Origin: Bin76 sp963665765
Lineage (GTDB): Bacteria; Actinomycetota; Acidimicrobiia; Spongiisociales; ZC4RG35
Direction of reading: 5' to 3'
Assembly: GCA_963665765.1 (NCBI GenBank)
Contig: OY762464.1
Span: 434,001-498,000 of the forward strand
Length of the DNA stretch: 64,000 nucleotides
Both the position numbers and the translations under genes were made by a program. The notes beneath the pieces are model-generated. The model had not been told where the DNA came from and did no database searches. It saw only the letters and a list, made by a program, of their open reading frames with translations. Below are positions 56,060 through 64,000 of the stretch, piece after piece. Positions within the stretch are counted from its first letter, which is position 1; each line of letters begins with the position of its first letter.

Positions 56060-58561
56060 ATGGATCTTCCCACCACCGCCCAGGTAGTAGTCATCGGAGC
56101 CGGGATCGTCGGAAACTCGATGGCAGGACATCTGGCCGAGATGGGTTGGAGGGAGATCGTGCAGATCGACAAGGGGCCCCTCCCCAACCCCGGCGGCTCC
56201 ACCGGCCACGCTTCCAACTTCTGCTTTCCGGTGGACCACTCCAAAGAGATGGCCATGCTCACTATGGACTCCACCGACCAGTACCGGGAGATGGGCGTGA
56301 TGACCACCTCGGGAGGGCTGGAGGTCGCCCGCACCCCCCAACGCCTGGAAGAGTTGCGCCGTCGCATGACTTCCGCCACCGCTTGGGGAATCGAATCCCA
56401 CCTGGTCTCCCCCGCCGAAGTCAAAGATCTGGTTCCCTTCATCAACGAGGACGTGGTCCTGGGAGGTTTCTACAGCCCCGGAGTGACGGTGGTGGACTCC
56501 CTGCGGGCGGGAACCATCATGAGAGAACGGGCGCAGGCCCTCGGCGCCCTCACCGTGTCGCCCAACACCGAAGTGCTCGATCTGGAAGTGACGGAAGGGA
56601 CGATCCGGGCCGTGGTAACCGATCGCGGACGCATCGAAGCCGACTACGTGGTGATTGCCTGTGGAGTGTGGAGTCCCCGGATGGCCCGGATGGCCGGCGC
56701 CACCATCCCCCTCATCCCCGCCGTGCATCAGATGATCGACGTGGGACCCATTCCGGTGCTGGAAGCCACCCGGTCGGAGATCGGGTATCCGATCGTGCGC
56801 GACATGGACACCTTCATGTATGAGCGGCAAACGGCCGGTTCGATGGAGGTGGGATCCTATGCCCACCGGCCGATCTTCCACCATCCCGATGAGATCCCGT
56901 CCCTGGGCGAGTCGCTTCTCTCCCCCACCGAGCTTCCCTTCACCGACGAGGACTTCGATCTGCAGATGGAACACGCTTTGGAACTGATGCCCGACATCCT
57001 TTCGCAGGCCGAGATTCGCTACGCCATCAACGGACTTCTTTCGCTCACCCCCGACGCCATGCCTCTTCTGGGAGAGACGGTGGAGGTCAGGAACCTGTGG
57101 TCGGCGGCGGCGGTGTGGATCAAGGAAGGACCGGCAGTGGGGAAGATGATCGCCCAGTGGATGACCCAGGGCTATCCGGAGATCGACCCTCATTCCTCCG
57201 ACATCGCCCGGTTCTATCGTTTCGCCCGCTCCGAGCATCACATCCTCGCCCGCTGCGCCGAGCATTTCAACAAGACCTACGGCATCGTCCATCCCCGTGA
57301 GCAATGGGACTCCAACCGGAGGGTGCGCACCGTCCCCGCCTACCCGCGGCAGGTCGAATTGGGAGCGGCGTTCTTCGAAGTGGGCGGATGGGAAAGACCG
57401 CAGTGGTATGAGGTCAACGCCCCGCTGGTGGCCGAATACGGGGTTGGCGGACGTGACCATGAGTGGGATGCCCGCTGGTGGTCTCCGATCATCTGTGCCG
57501 AACATCTCGCCATGCGGGAAAAGGTGGGGATGGTGGATCTCACCGCCTTCGCCATCTTCGACGTCACCGGCCCGGGGGCGGTCGACTATATCCAGATGAT
57601 GGCGGTGAACCAGTGCGACGTGGCGGTGGGACGGGCGGTCTACACTCCCCTCCTCACCGAGACGGGCGGTTTCCGGGCCGATCTGACCATCCTGCGGCTG
57701 GCCCGCCATCACTACCGGGTGATCAGCGGAGGAGGAGACGGGGCCCGCGATCGATACTGGTTCCGCAAGCACCTCCCCGACGACGGATCGGTGACCTTCG
57801 TGGATCGGACTTCCGCCGTCTCCACAGTGGGCCTGTGGGGACCCGACGCCCGAGAAGTGATCGAGAGTCTCACCACCGACGACGTATCCCACCGGGGCTT
57901 TCCCTACGGATGCGTCAAAGAGGTCAACCTGGGGGGAATCGACGCCCTCATGTTCCGCATCTCCTATGTGGGAGAACTGGGATGGGAGATATCGGTTCCC
58001 ATGGAGCAGGGCCTCCGGCTGTGGGACATGTTGTGGGAAGCCGGTCGGAAATGGGGAATAGTGCCGGTCGGAATCGGGGTGTACGGAACCACCGGGCGTC
58101 TGGAGAAGGGGTATCGCCTGATGGGCGCCGAACTGGAGTCCGACTACAACCCCGTCGAGGCCGGGCTGGCCAGACCGAAGGTCAAGACGGCCGACTTTAT
58201 CGGCAAGGCCCCCTATCTGGCGGCTCGTTTGGAGGCGCCGGCGACGATCCTGTGCACCCTGACAGTGGAGGACCACACCTCCGCGGCGGGAATCGAGCGA
58301 TTCATGAGCGGCGGCGAGCCGATCCTCAACCCGGACGGCAGCCGGATCACCGACGCCCACGGCCGTCCCTCCTATGTCACCAGCGCCGGCAACGGGCCGT
58401 CGGTGGGCAAGTATCTGCTGCTGGCCTATCTTCCTCCTTCCCACGCCCGGGAGGGAAAGGAATTGGCCGTGATGTACATGAACGAACTGTATCCGGTGGA
58501 AGTGGCGGTGGCCGGCAGCACCCCCCTCTTCGATCCGCAGAACGCCCGGATGAAGTGCTGA
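56060..58561 (+). CDS. Dimethylglycine/sarcosine dehydrogenase with GcvT-like C-terminal domain
   Basis: An 833-residue two-part enzyme. The N-terminal FAD-dependent amine oxidase domain has VVVIGAGIVGNSMAGHLAEM and GSTGHASNFCFP, where His50 aligns with the His that binds FAD covalently in dimethylglycine dehydrogenase. It closes with GLLSLTPDAMPLLGETVEV. From about residue 430 a GcvT/folate-binding domain follows (FEVGGWERPQWYEVN, VGMVDLTAFAIFDVTGPGAV, YVGELGWEISVPMEQGLRLW, GVYGTTGRLEKGYRLMGAEL). It removes an N-methyl group from dimethylglycine or sarcosine and passes formaldehyde to folate. The following ETF genes supply the electron acceptor. It is divergent from the corrinoid operon. Confidence 0.88.
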   Translation: MDLPTTAQVVVIGAGIVGNSMAGHLAEMGWREIVQIDKGPLPNPGGSTGHASNFCFPVDHSKEMAMLTMDSTDQYREMGVMTTSGGLEVARTPQRLEELRRRMTSATAWGIESHLVSPAEVKDLVPFINEDVVLGGFYSPGVTVVDSLRAGTIMRERAQALGALTVSPNTEVLDLEVTEGTIRAVVTDRGRIEADYVVIACGVWSPRMARMAGATIPLIPAVHQMIDVGPIPVLEATRSEIGYPIVRDMDTFMYERQTAGSMEVGSYAHRPIFHHPDEIPSLGESLLSPTELPFTDEDFDLQMEHALELMPDILSQAEIRYAINGLLSLTPDAMPLLGETVEVRNLWSAAAVWIKEGPAVGKMIAQWMTQGYPEIDPHSSDIARFYRFARSEHHILARCAEHFNKTYGIVHPREQWDSNRRVRTVPAYPRQVELGAAFFEVGGWERPQWYEVNAPLVAEYGVGGRDHEWDARWWSPIICAEHLAMREKVGMVDLTAFAIFDVTGPGAVDYIQMMAVNQCDVAVGRAVYTPLLTETGGFRADLTILRLARHHYRVISGGGDGARDRYWFRKHLPDDGSVTFVDRTSAVSTVGLWGPDAREVIESLTTDDVSHRGFPYGCVKEVNLGGIDALMFRISYVGELGWEISVPMEQGLRLWDMLWEAGRKWGIVPVGIGVYGTTGRLEKGYRLMGAELESDYNPVEAGLARPKVKTADFIGKAPYLAARLEAPATILCTLTVEDHTSAAGIERFMSGGEPILNPDGSRITDAHGRPSYVTSAGNGPSVGKYLLLAYLPPSHAREGKELAVMYMNELYPVEVAVAGSTPLFDPQNARMKC

Positions 58562-58563
58562 GA

Positions 58564-59325
58564 ATGAACATCTTGGTCTGCGTAAAGAGAGTGCCCGCTC
58601 CCGGGGCCCGGATAGTCCTGACCGACGACGGGCAGGATATCGACACCCGGCATCTGGGCTTCACCACCAGCCCGCACGAGGAGTGCGCCGTGGAAGCAGC
58701 CGTCCAGTTGACCGAGAAACACGGGGGTTCGGTCACCGTGCTCACGCTGGGTCCGCCCGAGGCGGTCGAACAACTCCGCTATTCGGTGTCGGTCGGCGCC
58801 CACCGGGTGGTTCTGGCGCCCGCCCCCACCACCGAATGGGACCCCGAGGCCACCGCCGCCGCGTTGGTGGAGGCGATCGGACAACTGGAATCCGATTCGC
58901 CGTTCGATCTGATCCTGTTCGGAAACGAGTCGGCCGACTCGGGGGGATACCAGGTGGGCATCAGGGTGGCCCGGGCTCTCGGACGTCCGGTGATCAACGG
59001 CCTCAAGGGCATCGAAATCAACGGCGGCGAGATGGTGGGACGACGGGAAACCGAGGAAGGGTACGAAGTGTATCGACTGCCCCTGCCCGCGGTGGCGGGC
59101 GCCAAGGAGGGCATCACTCTGCCTCGCTATCCAACCCTTCCCGGCCGTCTGAAATCGAGGAGGGCAACCATCGAGGAGACGCCCGTGCACCTCACGCCCG
59201 GCGCCCAGGAAATGGTCCGCCTCCTCAACCCGGTGGAGGAGCAAACCGAAACCATCATCTTGGGACATGGCGCCGAAGCGGCGCCGGGGGTGGTGCGCCT
59301 CCTGGAGAAAGTGGGTTTGCTGTGA
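58564..59325 (+). CDS. etfB: Electron transfer flavoprotein beta subunit
   Basis: A 253-residue protein starting MNILVCVKRVPAPGARIVLT, with GFTTSPHEECAVEAAVQLTE, a GNESADSGGYQVGIRVARAL block and LPAVAGAKEGITLPRYPTLP, all standard for EtfB. The ATG lies two bases after the dehydrogenase stop. A longer in-frame reading beginning at 57463 is out-of-frame sequence of that gene. The heterodimer carries electrons from the dehydrogenase, and possibly from the acyl-CoA dehydrogenase at 39546, to the quinone pool. Confidence 0.93.
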   Translation: MNILVCVKRVPAPGARIVLTDDGQDIDTRHLGFTTSPHEECAVEAAVQLTEKHGGSVTVLTLGPPEAVEQLRYSVSVGAHRVVLAPAPTTEWDPEATAAALVEAIGQLESDSPFDLILFGNESADSGGYQVGIRVARALGRPVINGLKGIEINGGEMVGRRETEEGYEVYRLPLPAVAGAKEGITLPRYPTLPGRLKSRRATIEETPVHLTPGAQEMVRLLNPVEEQTETIILGHGAEAAPGVVRLLEKVGLL

Positions 59326-60296
59326 GCCTCATTCTGGTTTTTGTGGACAACGACCGCGGTTCCTTCTCTCCCACCGGGCCCGAGGCCCTCACCCCGGCGC
59401 AATCCCTGGCCGACCACCTGGGCGCCCGCTTGGAAGTGGCGACCGTGGGCGAGGCGGGGCGGACCGCTTTGGAGCAGTTGGGACTCCCGGGACACGTGGT
59501 GTCCCACCCCATTCTGTCCGACTACGCCCCCGAGGCCTACGGGGAGGCTTTGGCCCAATTGGCGGACCATGTCGGGGCATCGGTCATGATGGCCGCGGGT
59601 GACGATCGCGGCGCGGAGGTAATGGCCCACGCCGCCACGGTGCTGGACCGGCCGCTGGTGGCCAACGTAACCGAAATCGTCACCGCCGAGGAGACCGGCG
59701 CCACCTGGGAGATGATGCGGACCAGATGGGGAGGGAGCTTGGCCGAGAAGACCAGACTGCGGTCCTCCCGCAAACTCTTGACCATTGCCCCCCACACCTT
59801 CCCGGCGCCCGGACCGGGCGCCAACCCACCCCGGCCGGCGGACATCTTTCCCCCCGAACTTCCGGAGCACCTCGCCCGGACCCGGGTGGTGGAGCGGATC
59901 CGTTTGACGGAAGGACTCACCCTGGCCACTGCTCCGGTGGTGGTCAGTGGAGGGAGAGGAGTGGGCAGCGCCGAGAACTTCGCCATATTGGAGGAGTTGG
60001 CCGAATTGCTGGGAGGCGTGGTGGGGTGCTCGCGAGTCGCCACCAACAATGGCTGGCGGCCCCATTCCGATCAGGTGGGACAAACCGGCACCCGGATCGC
60101 CCCCGATCTTTATATCGCCTGTGGCATCTCCGGCGCGGTTCAGCACTGGGTGGGGTGCATGGCCTCCCAGCAGATCCTGGCCATCAACACCGATCCCGAG
60201 GCGCCCCTGGTCACCAAAGCCGACTATGCGGTGATCGGAGACCTCCATGAGGTGCTGGCGGCGGTGATAGCAGAAATAAGAGCCGGGAAGCCCTAG
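59322..60296 (+). CDS. etfA: Electron transfer flavoprotein alpha subunit
   Basis: A 324-residue protein from a GTG at 59322 that overlaps the etfB stop (GTGA). The C-terminal FAD domain is clear: VVVSGGRGVGSAENFAILEE, GQTGTRIAPDLYIACGISG and VQHWVGCMASQQILAINTDP followed by EAPLVTKADYAVIGDLHEV. The N-terminal half is the less conserved ETF fold. It completes the electron-transfer unit with the dehydrogenase upstream. Confidence 0.93.
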   Translation: MSLILVFVDNDRGSFSPTGPEALTPAQSLADHLGARLEVATVGEAGRTALEQLGLPGHVVSHPILSDYAPEAYGEALAQLADHVGASVMMAAGDDRGAEVMAHAATVLDRPLVANVTEIVTAEETGATWEMMRTRWGGSLAEKTRLRSSRKLLTIAPHTFPAPGPGANPPRPADIFPPELPEHLARTRVVERIRLTEGLTLATAPVVVSGGRGVGSAENFAILEELAELLGGVVGCSRVATNNGWRPHSDQVGQTGTRIAPDLYIACGISGAVQHWVGCMASQQILAINTDPEAPLVTKADYAVIGDLHEVLAAVIAEIRAGKP

Positions 60297-60425
60297 GATG
60301 CCCGTGGGCGGGATGGGTCCCCGGGACTGCGGACAGATAATCGTCGTTGAATTCCGCTCGGGCGGTATCAACTTAACTTCGATATTCCCTATTCTCTTGG
60401 TTAACGGTTTGTAAAGTAAACGGCA

Positions 60426-61643
60426 GTGTCAGATATGAGTGTTCAAAACCCTTCGGTCGAAGTTTCGGGCGTCACCAAGATCTTCGGCGCCAACCCACGC
60501 GGAAAACCGCTGGCAATGATGCAGGCCGGCGTTCCCAAAGAGGAGATTTTTTCGGAGACCGGGCATGTGGTCGGAGTGGCGGACGTCACGTTCCAGGTGG
60601 CCGAAGGGGAGATCTTTGTGATAATGGGACTGTCGGGTTCGGGAAAATCCACGGCCATCCGTCTGGTCAACCGGCTGATCGAACCTACCACCGGAAAAGT
60701 GACGGTGGAAGGAGTGGACATCACCTCCCTTTCAACGTCGCCGTTGAAAAAAACCCGACGCGACAAGATGGCGATGGTCTTCCAGCACTTCGCTCTCTTT
60801 CCTCATCGCACCGTACAGGACAACGTCGCATACGGGCTCAAGGTGCGGAAGGTGCACAAACAGAAAAGGAGCCGCTCCGCGGAACAGGCTCTCTCCCTGG
60901 TGGGCTTGGAAGGGTGGGGGAAAAACTATCCCCACGAACTGTCGGGGGGAATGCAGCAGCGGGTGGGTCTGGCCCGGGCTCTGGCCTCCGACACCCCCAT
61001 CCTGCTCATGGATGAGGCGTTCAGCGCTCTGGATCCCCTGATTCGCCGTCAGATGCAGGACGAGTTGCTGGACATCCAGTCCCGTTTGAAGAAAACCATT
61101 CTGTTCATCACCCACGACCTCAATGAGGCCCTCCGGGTCGGAACCCGGGTGTGCATCATGAAAGACGGGGCGGTGGTGCAGGTCGGCACACCCATCGAGA
61201 TCCTCACCGATCCGCAAAGCGCCTATGTAGCCGAATTCATGAGAGATGTCGATCAGGGCCGGGTGCTGGATGTGCAGAGTGTGCTCCGAAGAACCACTCC
61301 CCTGCGACTGGAAGACGACTTGGCCATGGCCAGAGCCAGGATGGAGGATCGGGCCACCCTGTTCGTGGTCGACATGAACGGGCGTCCGGTGGGAATCGTC
61401 ACGAGAAGAGACGTGGGGAGAGGCGCCGGCGGGGTCGCTTCGGTCATGACCAAGGACTTTCCGAGATGCCACCCCCAGGACAAACTGTCCGATATCTACG
61501 AGTCGTGCCGCTCCGGGTTGCCCCTGGCAGTGGTTGACGACCGCCAAGTCCTGGTGGGTAGGGTCAATGGTCTCGATGTTCTGGCCGAGTTGGGGAAGAT
61601 CCAGGCTTTGGCGGAAGAGCGCTCACAGGTGACGGCGGAATGA
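60426..61643 (+). CDS. Glycine betaine/proline ABC transporter ATP-binding protein (OpuAA/ProV type)
   Basis: A 405-residue ATPase: VTKIFGANPRGKPLAMMQAG (QAT-family N-terminal extension), Walker A in GLSGSGKSTAIRLVNRLIEP, Q-loop MVFQHFALFPHRTV, signature LSGGMQQRVGLARALA, Walker B ILLMDEAFSALDPLIRRQMQ, then a C-terminal CBS-domain pair (about 285-395), used in OpuA-type systems to sense ionic strength. GTG at 60426 or ATG at 60435 is the start. It overlaps the permease gene by four bases. Confidence 0.92.
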   Translation: MSDMSVQNPSVEVSGVTKIFGANPRGKPLAMMQAGVPKEEIFSETGHVVGVADVTFQVAEGEIFVIMGLSGSGKSTAIRLVNRLIEPTTGKVTVEGVDITSLSTSPLKKTRRDKMAMVFQHFALFPHRTVQDNVAYGLKVRKVHKQKRSRSAEQALSLVGLEGWGKNYPHELSGGMQQRVGLARALASDTPILLMDEAFSALDPLIRRQMQDELLDIQSRLKKTILFITHDLNEALRVGTRVCIMKDGAVVQVGTPIEILTDPQSAYVAEFMRDVDQGRVLDVQSVLRRTTPLRLEDDLAMARARMEDRATLFVVDMNGRPVGIVTRRDVGRGAGGVASVMTKDFPRCHPQDKLSDIYESCRSGLPLAVVDDRQVLVGRVNGLDVLAELGKIQALAEERSQVTAE

Positions 61644-63709
61644 GCCGGTTGACGACAATTGTGGCCCAGGCCCAGGGCGAGAGCTCCTTTTGGGAGACGA
61701 AGGGGGATTTTCTCGACCAGTGGGAACTTCCCATCGGCGCTTGGGGAAAGGAGGCGGTGAATTGGGTGACTGTCAATCTCCAATGGCTGACCGACGCCAT
61801 CGCCGCTCCTTTCGAGTTCCTGCTGGACCTCATCATCAACAAGGTTTTCTTCAATGTGCCCTGGTTCCTTTTCGTACTGGTGTTTCTGGTGATGGGATGG
61901 ATGATCCGCGGCTTTCGAGTTGGTCTGCTGGGTGGCGTGGGACTCACCGCCGCCGCCCTGCTCGGGGAGGGATTCTGGGAACTGATGACCCAGACCATCG
62001 GCATGATCCTGGTGGCGGTGATAGTGAGTTGTGCGGTGGGCATTCCGCTGGGAATCCTGAGTGCCCGCAGCAACGGGGTGTGGAACACGGTACGACCCAT
62101 CATGGACGCCATGCAGGTCATCCCTGCTTTCGTATACCTGATTCCCGTGGTGTTTATCTGGGGCACTCGCCAGCTTCCGGCCACCATCGCCACCATGATT
62201 TTCGCCTTTCCACCGGTGGTGCGGCTCACCAACCTGGGCGTGCGGCAAGTCCCCTCCGACGTCGTGGAAGCCTCCCGGGCTTTCGGCGCCACCGAACGCC
62301 GGGTGCTGTTGGACGTTCAACTTCCCCTGGCCCGCCCGGCAATCATGACGGGCGTGAACCAGACCCTGCTGCTGGCGCTCTCCATGGTGGTCATCGCGGC
62401 GGTCATCGCCGGTGGAGGATTGGGCCAGAGAGTGCTCACCGGCATCGGCACCACCGACATCCCGCTGGGAGTCTCGGCCGGCTTCGCGCTCTATCTGGTG
62501 GCGGTGGCCCTCGATCGGATTTCCCAGCCGGAAGGCACCAAACAAGTCAGCCTTTGGAAACGCGTCATGGGTGTCATAGGAGGGCGGATGCCGGCCGCCG
62601 AGGTTCCTTCTCCGGACGAACAAGAGCCTGAAGAAGCAGCCAAGACTGTCAACGCAGCCACCGTCGGAAACCGGACTCGACAGATTCAGGGGGCCCTGTT
62701 CACCACGGTGGGCGGTTTGCTGGCAGTGGTGTCGGTCTTCCTTCCTTGGGCTCAGGACGGGAGCTTGATCTCATCCTATGTGGAGTTGAGTGACGCCAAC
62801 CTGCCGGGCCAGAGCTTTGTCGGCTGGCAACCGGAGGGAGGGTCCTTTCTCGGAATAATCTTCGGGATATCCGGACTGGTGGCCGGACTGGTGGGAGTCA
62901 TGTCCTTTCGGAACAACCGGGCGCGGGAAAAACTGCCGTTCCTGAAAGCCGAATCCGGGGTGGTATCCGCCTTGGTCGCCCTTATCTGCGCCATCTCCTA
63001 CCTATGGGTGAACCCTGCTCCGTGGTCGGACGCGTACACGGAAGGGATCGGCGTCTGGCTGGCTTTGGCGGCGGCGGTGATCGCGCTGGTGGGAAGCATC
63101 ATCCTGGCGTCCAACCGGCGAGTGGCCGCCTTGGACGACTCTCCCCGTTCCTACGTCCGAATCATTGCCCTGGTCACGGCAGGTTTGGTCTTGATAGGTG
63201 TGGGCGGACTCTCCACTTGGGTGTTTGACGAGCGGAGAGAGAGCGCCTTCAGTTCGCAAACCTCCCAGGAGGAAATCGCCGCGTTGCGGGAATCTGACGA
63301 CCCGGCAGTCGCAGCGGCGCAGATTGCCTCCCTGGCCGCCTCCGAGAGAACTCGCGTCCAACTGGCCACCATCACCGGGTTTGCCGACCAAGATGCGGGA
63401 GAGGAGACCACCGGTCTGGCGTGGGTGGCGCTGTTCGCCGCCCTCGCCGCGCTGGCAGTGGCGCTGTTCGCATTCCTCACCGCCGCATCACCCGATCGGG
63501 CCAAGCGTCAGTGGCTCCTCGATCTGACTATGCTGGGGCTTGGACTGGGGGCCATGAGTATTCCACTGGCATGGGTGCTGCTGATAATGGAGATGGGCGA
63601 CACCCGGGTGGTGGCCGGAGTGGGAACGCTGTTCGCCATTGTGGGCGGCTTCGTGATAGCAACCACCGGAGCTTCGGGACTGAAGAAGGTCACAGATGAA
63701 TGGACCTAG
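61640..63709 (+). CDS. Glycine betaine ABC transporter permease with long membrane C-terminal extension
   Basis: A 689-residue protein. Residues about 1-300 are a ProW/OpuAB permease: membrane helices and the EAA loop EASRAFGATERRVLLDVQLP followed by VVIAAVIAGGGLGQRVLTGI. Typical permeases of this class end near residue 300-350. Here another 350 residues follow, with about seven more hydrophobic helices (LFTTVGGLLAVVSVFLPWAQ; ALICAISYLWVNPAPW; LVALFAFLTA-like regions) and an outside loop rich in Ser, Gln and Ala. I do not recognise the extension. No frameshift is seen, so the fusion looks genuine. Confidence 0.88.
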   Translation: MSRLTTIVAQAQGESSFWETKGDFLDQWELPIGAWGKEAVNWVTVNLQWLTDAIAAPFEFLLDLIINKVFFNVPWFLFVLVFLVMGWMIRGFRVGLLGGVGLTAAALLGEGFWELMTQTIGMILVAVIVSCAVGIPLGILSARSNGVWNTVRPIMDAMQVIPAFVYLIPVVFIWGTRQLPATIATMIFAFPPVVRLTNLGVRQVPSDVVEASRAFGATERRVLLDVQLPLARPAIMTGVNQTLLLALSMVVIAAVIAGGGLGQRVLTGIGTTDIPLGVSAGFALYLVAVALDRISQPEGTKQVSLWKRVMGVIGGRMPAAEVPSPDEQEPEEAAKTVNAATVGNRTRQIQGALFTTVGGLLAVVSVFLPWAQDGSLISSYVELSDANLPGQSFVGWQPEGGSFLGIIFGISGLVAGLVGVMSFRNNRAREKLPFLKAESGVVSALVALICAISYLWVNPAPWSDAYTEGIGVWLALAAAVIALVGSIILASNRRVAALDDSPRSYVRIIALVTAGLVLIGVGGLSTWVFDERRESAFSSQTSQEEIAALRESDDPAVAAAQIASLAASERTRVQLATITGFADQDAGEETTGLAWVALFAALAALAVALFAFLTAASPDRAKRQWLLDLTMLGLGLGAMSIPLAWVLLIMEMGDTRVVAGVGTLFAIVGGFVIATTGASGLKKVTDEWT

Positions 63710-63804
63710 CCACAGAACCCCGGCCGACCAACCCCTCCAACACAAATTCCACAATCTGGAACGAAAGGCTTTACCAGCCAAGGGAACTATATGAAAGGAA
63801 ATCA

Positions 63805-64000
63805 ATGACTATGAGAAAATGGATTCTTCTCCTCGCGTTGGTGGCGCTGTTCGTGTCCGCCTGCGGTGATGGAGACGACGACGCCACCCCGACTCCGGAT
63901 GAGCCGGCCACCACCACAGCTGCGCCAACGTCCGACGACTCCATGGACGACGATGCCACGGACGACGGTTCGATGGACGACGATGACATGGACGACGGTT
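63805..64000 (+). CDS. Substrate-binding lipoprotein of the betaine transporter, 3' end beyond window
   Basis: From ATG at 63805 (or 63811) the reading is MTMRKWILLLALVALFVSAC, a lipoprotein signal with lipobox FVSAC, followed by an acidic and Thr-rich linker (DDDATPTPDEPATTT, then repeated SMDDD). AAAGGAA precedes the start. The binding domain itself lies outside the window. The position after ATPase and permease genes makes it the glycine betaine-binding component by inference. Confidence 0.75.
   Translation, partial: MTMRKWILLLALVALFVSACGDGDDDATPTPDEPATTTAAPTSDDSMDDDATDDGSMDDDDMDDG

Noticed and set aside
56012..58444. An 810-codon minus frame opposite the dimethylglycine dehydrogenase
   Set aside because: Gly/His/Asp-rich antisense shadow without any domain pattern. 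The + strand protein has FAD and GcvT motifs.
57463..59325. A 620-codon + strand frame ending with EtfB
   Set aside because: Its first 367 codons lie out of frame inside the dimethylglycine dehydrogenase gene and are low-complexity Arg/Gly/Pro. The real etfB starts at 58564.

Overview
The window is about 64 kb of GC-rich bacterial chromosome with dense, short-spaced operons. Several traits point to an Actinomycetota member, possibly of the Acidimicrobiia type: surface-layer-homology repeats carrying paired cysteines, an LppX/LprAFG-type lipoprotein, a LytR-CpsA-Psr protein with extra N-terminal membrane helices, and Thr-rich linkers in exported proteins. This assignment is inference from gene style; no rRNA or marker phylogeny is available here.

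Region 1 (1-4463, minus strand) is housekeeping: chorismate synthase (cut by the window edge), UppS, RecO, a 2-hydroxyacid dehydrogenase, a membrane-anchored helix-turn-helix protein and a small molybdopterin-binding-like protein.

Region 2 (4508-15087) is an accessory island. It opens with a selenocysteine tRNA. The last 12 bases of that tRNA recur exactly at 15076-15087, as expected for an integrated element. Between the two copies lie orphan membrane proteins, a DUF433/DUF5615-type toxin-antitoxin pair, an IS3 transposase relic, a complete 1353-bp ISL3-type insertion sequence with an 8-bp target duplication, a nucleotidyltransferase-HEPN-like protein whose original start codon was apparently cut off by that insertion, an SNF2 helicase with an inverted repeat in front of it, a 30-residue membrane peptide and an orphan winged-helix-like protein.

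Region 3 (15200-35185) returns to core functions: SLH amidase, LCP protein, RdgB, RNase PH, MBL hydrolase, PdxH, an acyl-CoA dehydrogenase broken by a one-base frameshift, a radical SAM protein, an MscS-lipoprotein-MFS operon, a tyrosine phosphatase, Hsp20, MetY, an exonuclease-helicase, LtrA and a VapBC pair.

Region 4 (35186-64000) looks like a carnitine/glycine-betaine utilisation locus. A minus-strand operon (43232 to 36243, perhaps on to 35186) encodes a dehydrocarnitine-cleaving BKACE enzyme, a fused carnitine dehydrogenase/betainyl-CoA thioesterase, an acyl-CoA dehydrogenase, an ADP-forming acyl-CoA ligase and an MFS transporter, followed by a homocysteine methyltransferase. A second minus operon (55889 to 49873) encodes a corrinoid protein, a methyltetrahydrofolate:corrinoid methyltransferase, an Fe-S corrinoid activator, an MttB/MtgB-type methyltransferase and an MTHFR-like protein. 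Divergent from it (56060 onward) are a dimethylglycine/sarcosine dehydrogenase-GcvT fusion, both ETF subunits and an OpuA/ProU-type betaine ABC transporter. Read together: uptake of betaine or carnitine, carnitine to glycine betaine, cobalamin-dependent removal of the first methyl into folate, then flavin/ETF-linked demethylation of dimethylglycine. Two large exported repeat proteins (an RCC1-like lipoprotein and a matrixin-like metalloprotease) and a Ca/Na antiporter sit between the two halves.
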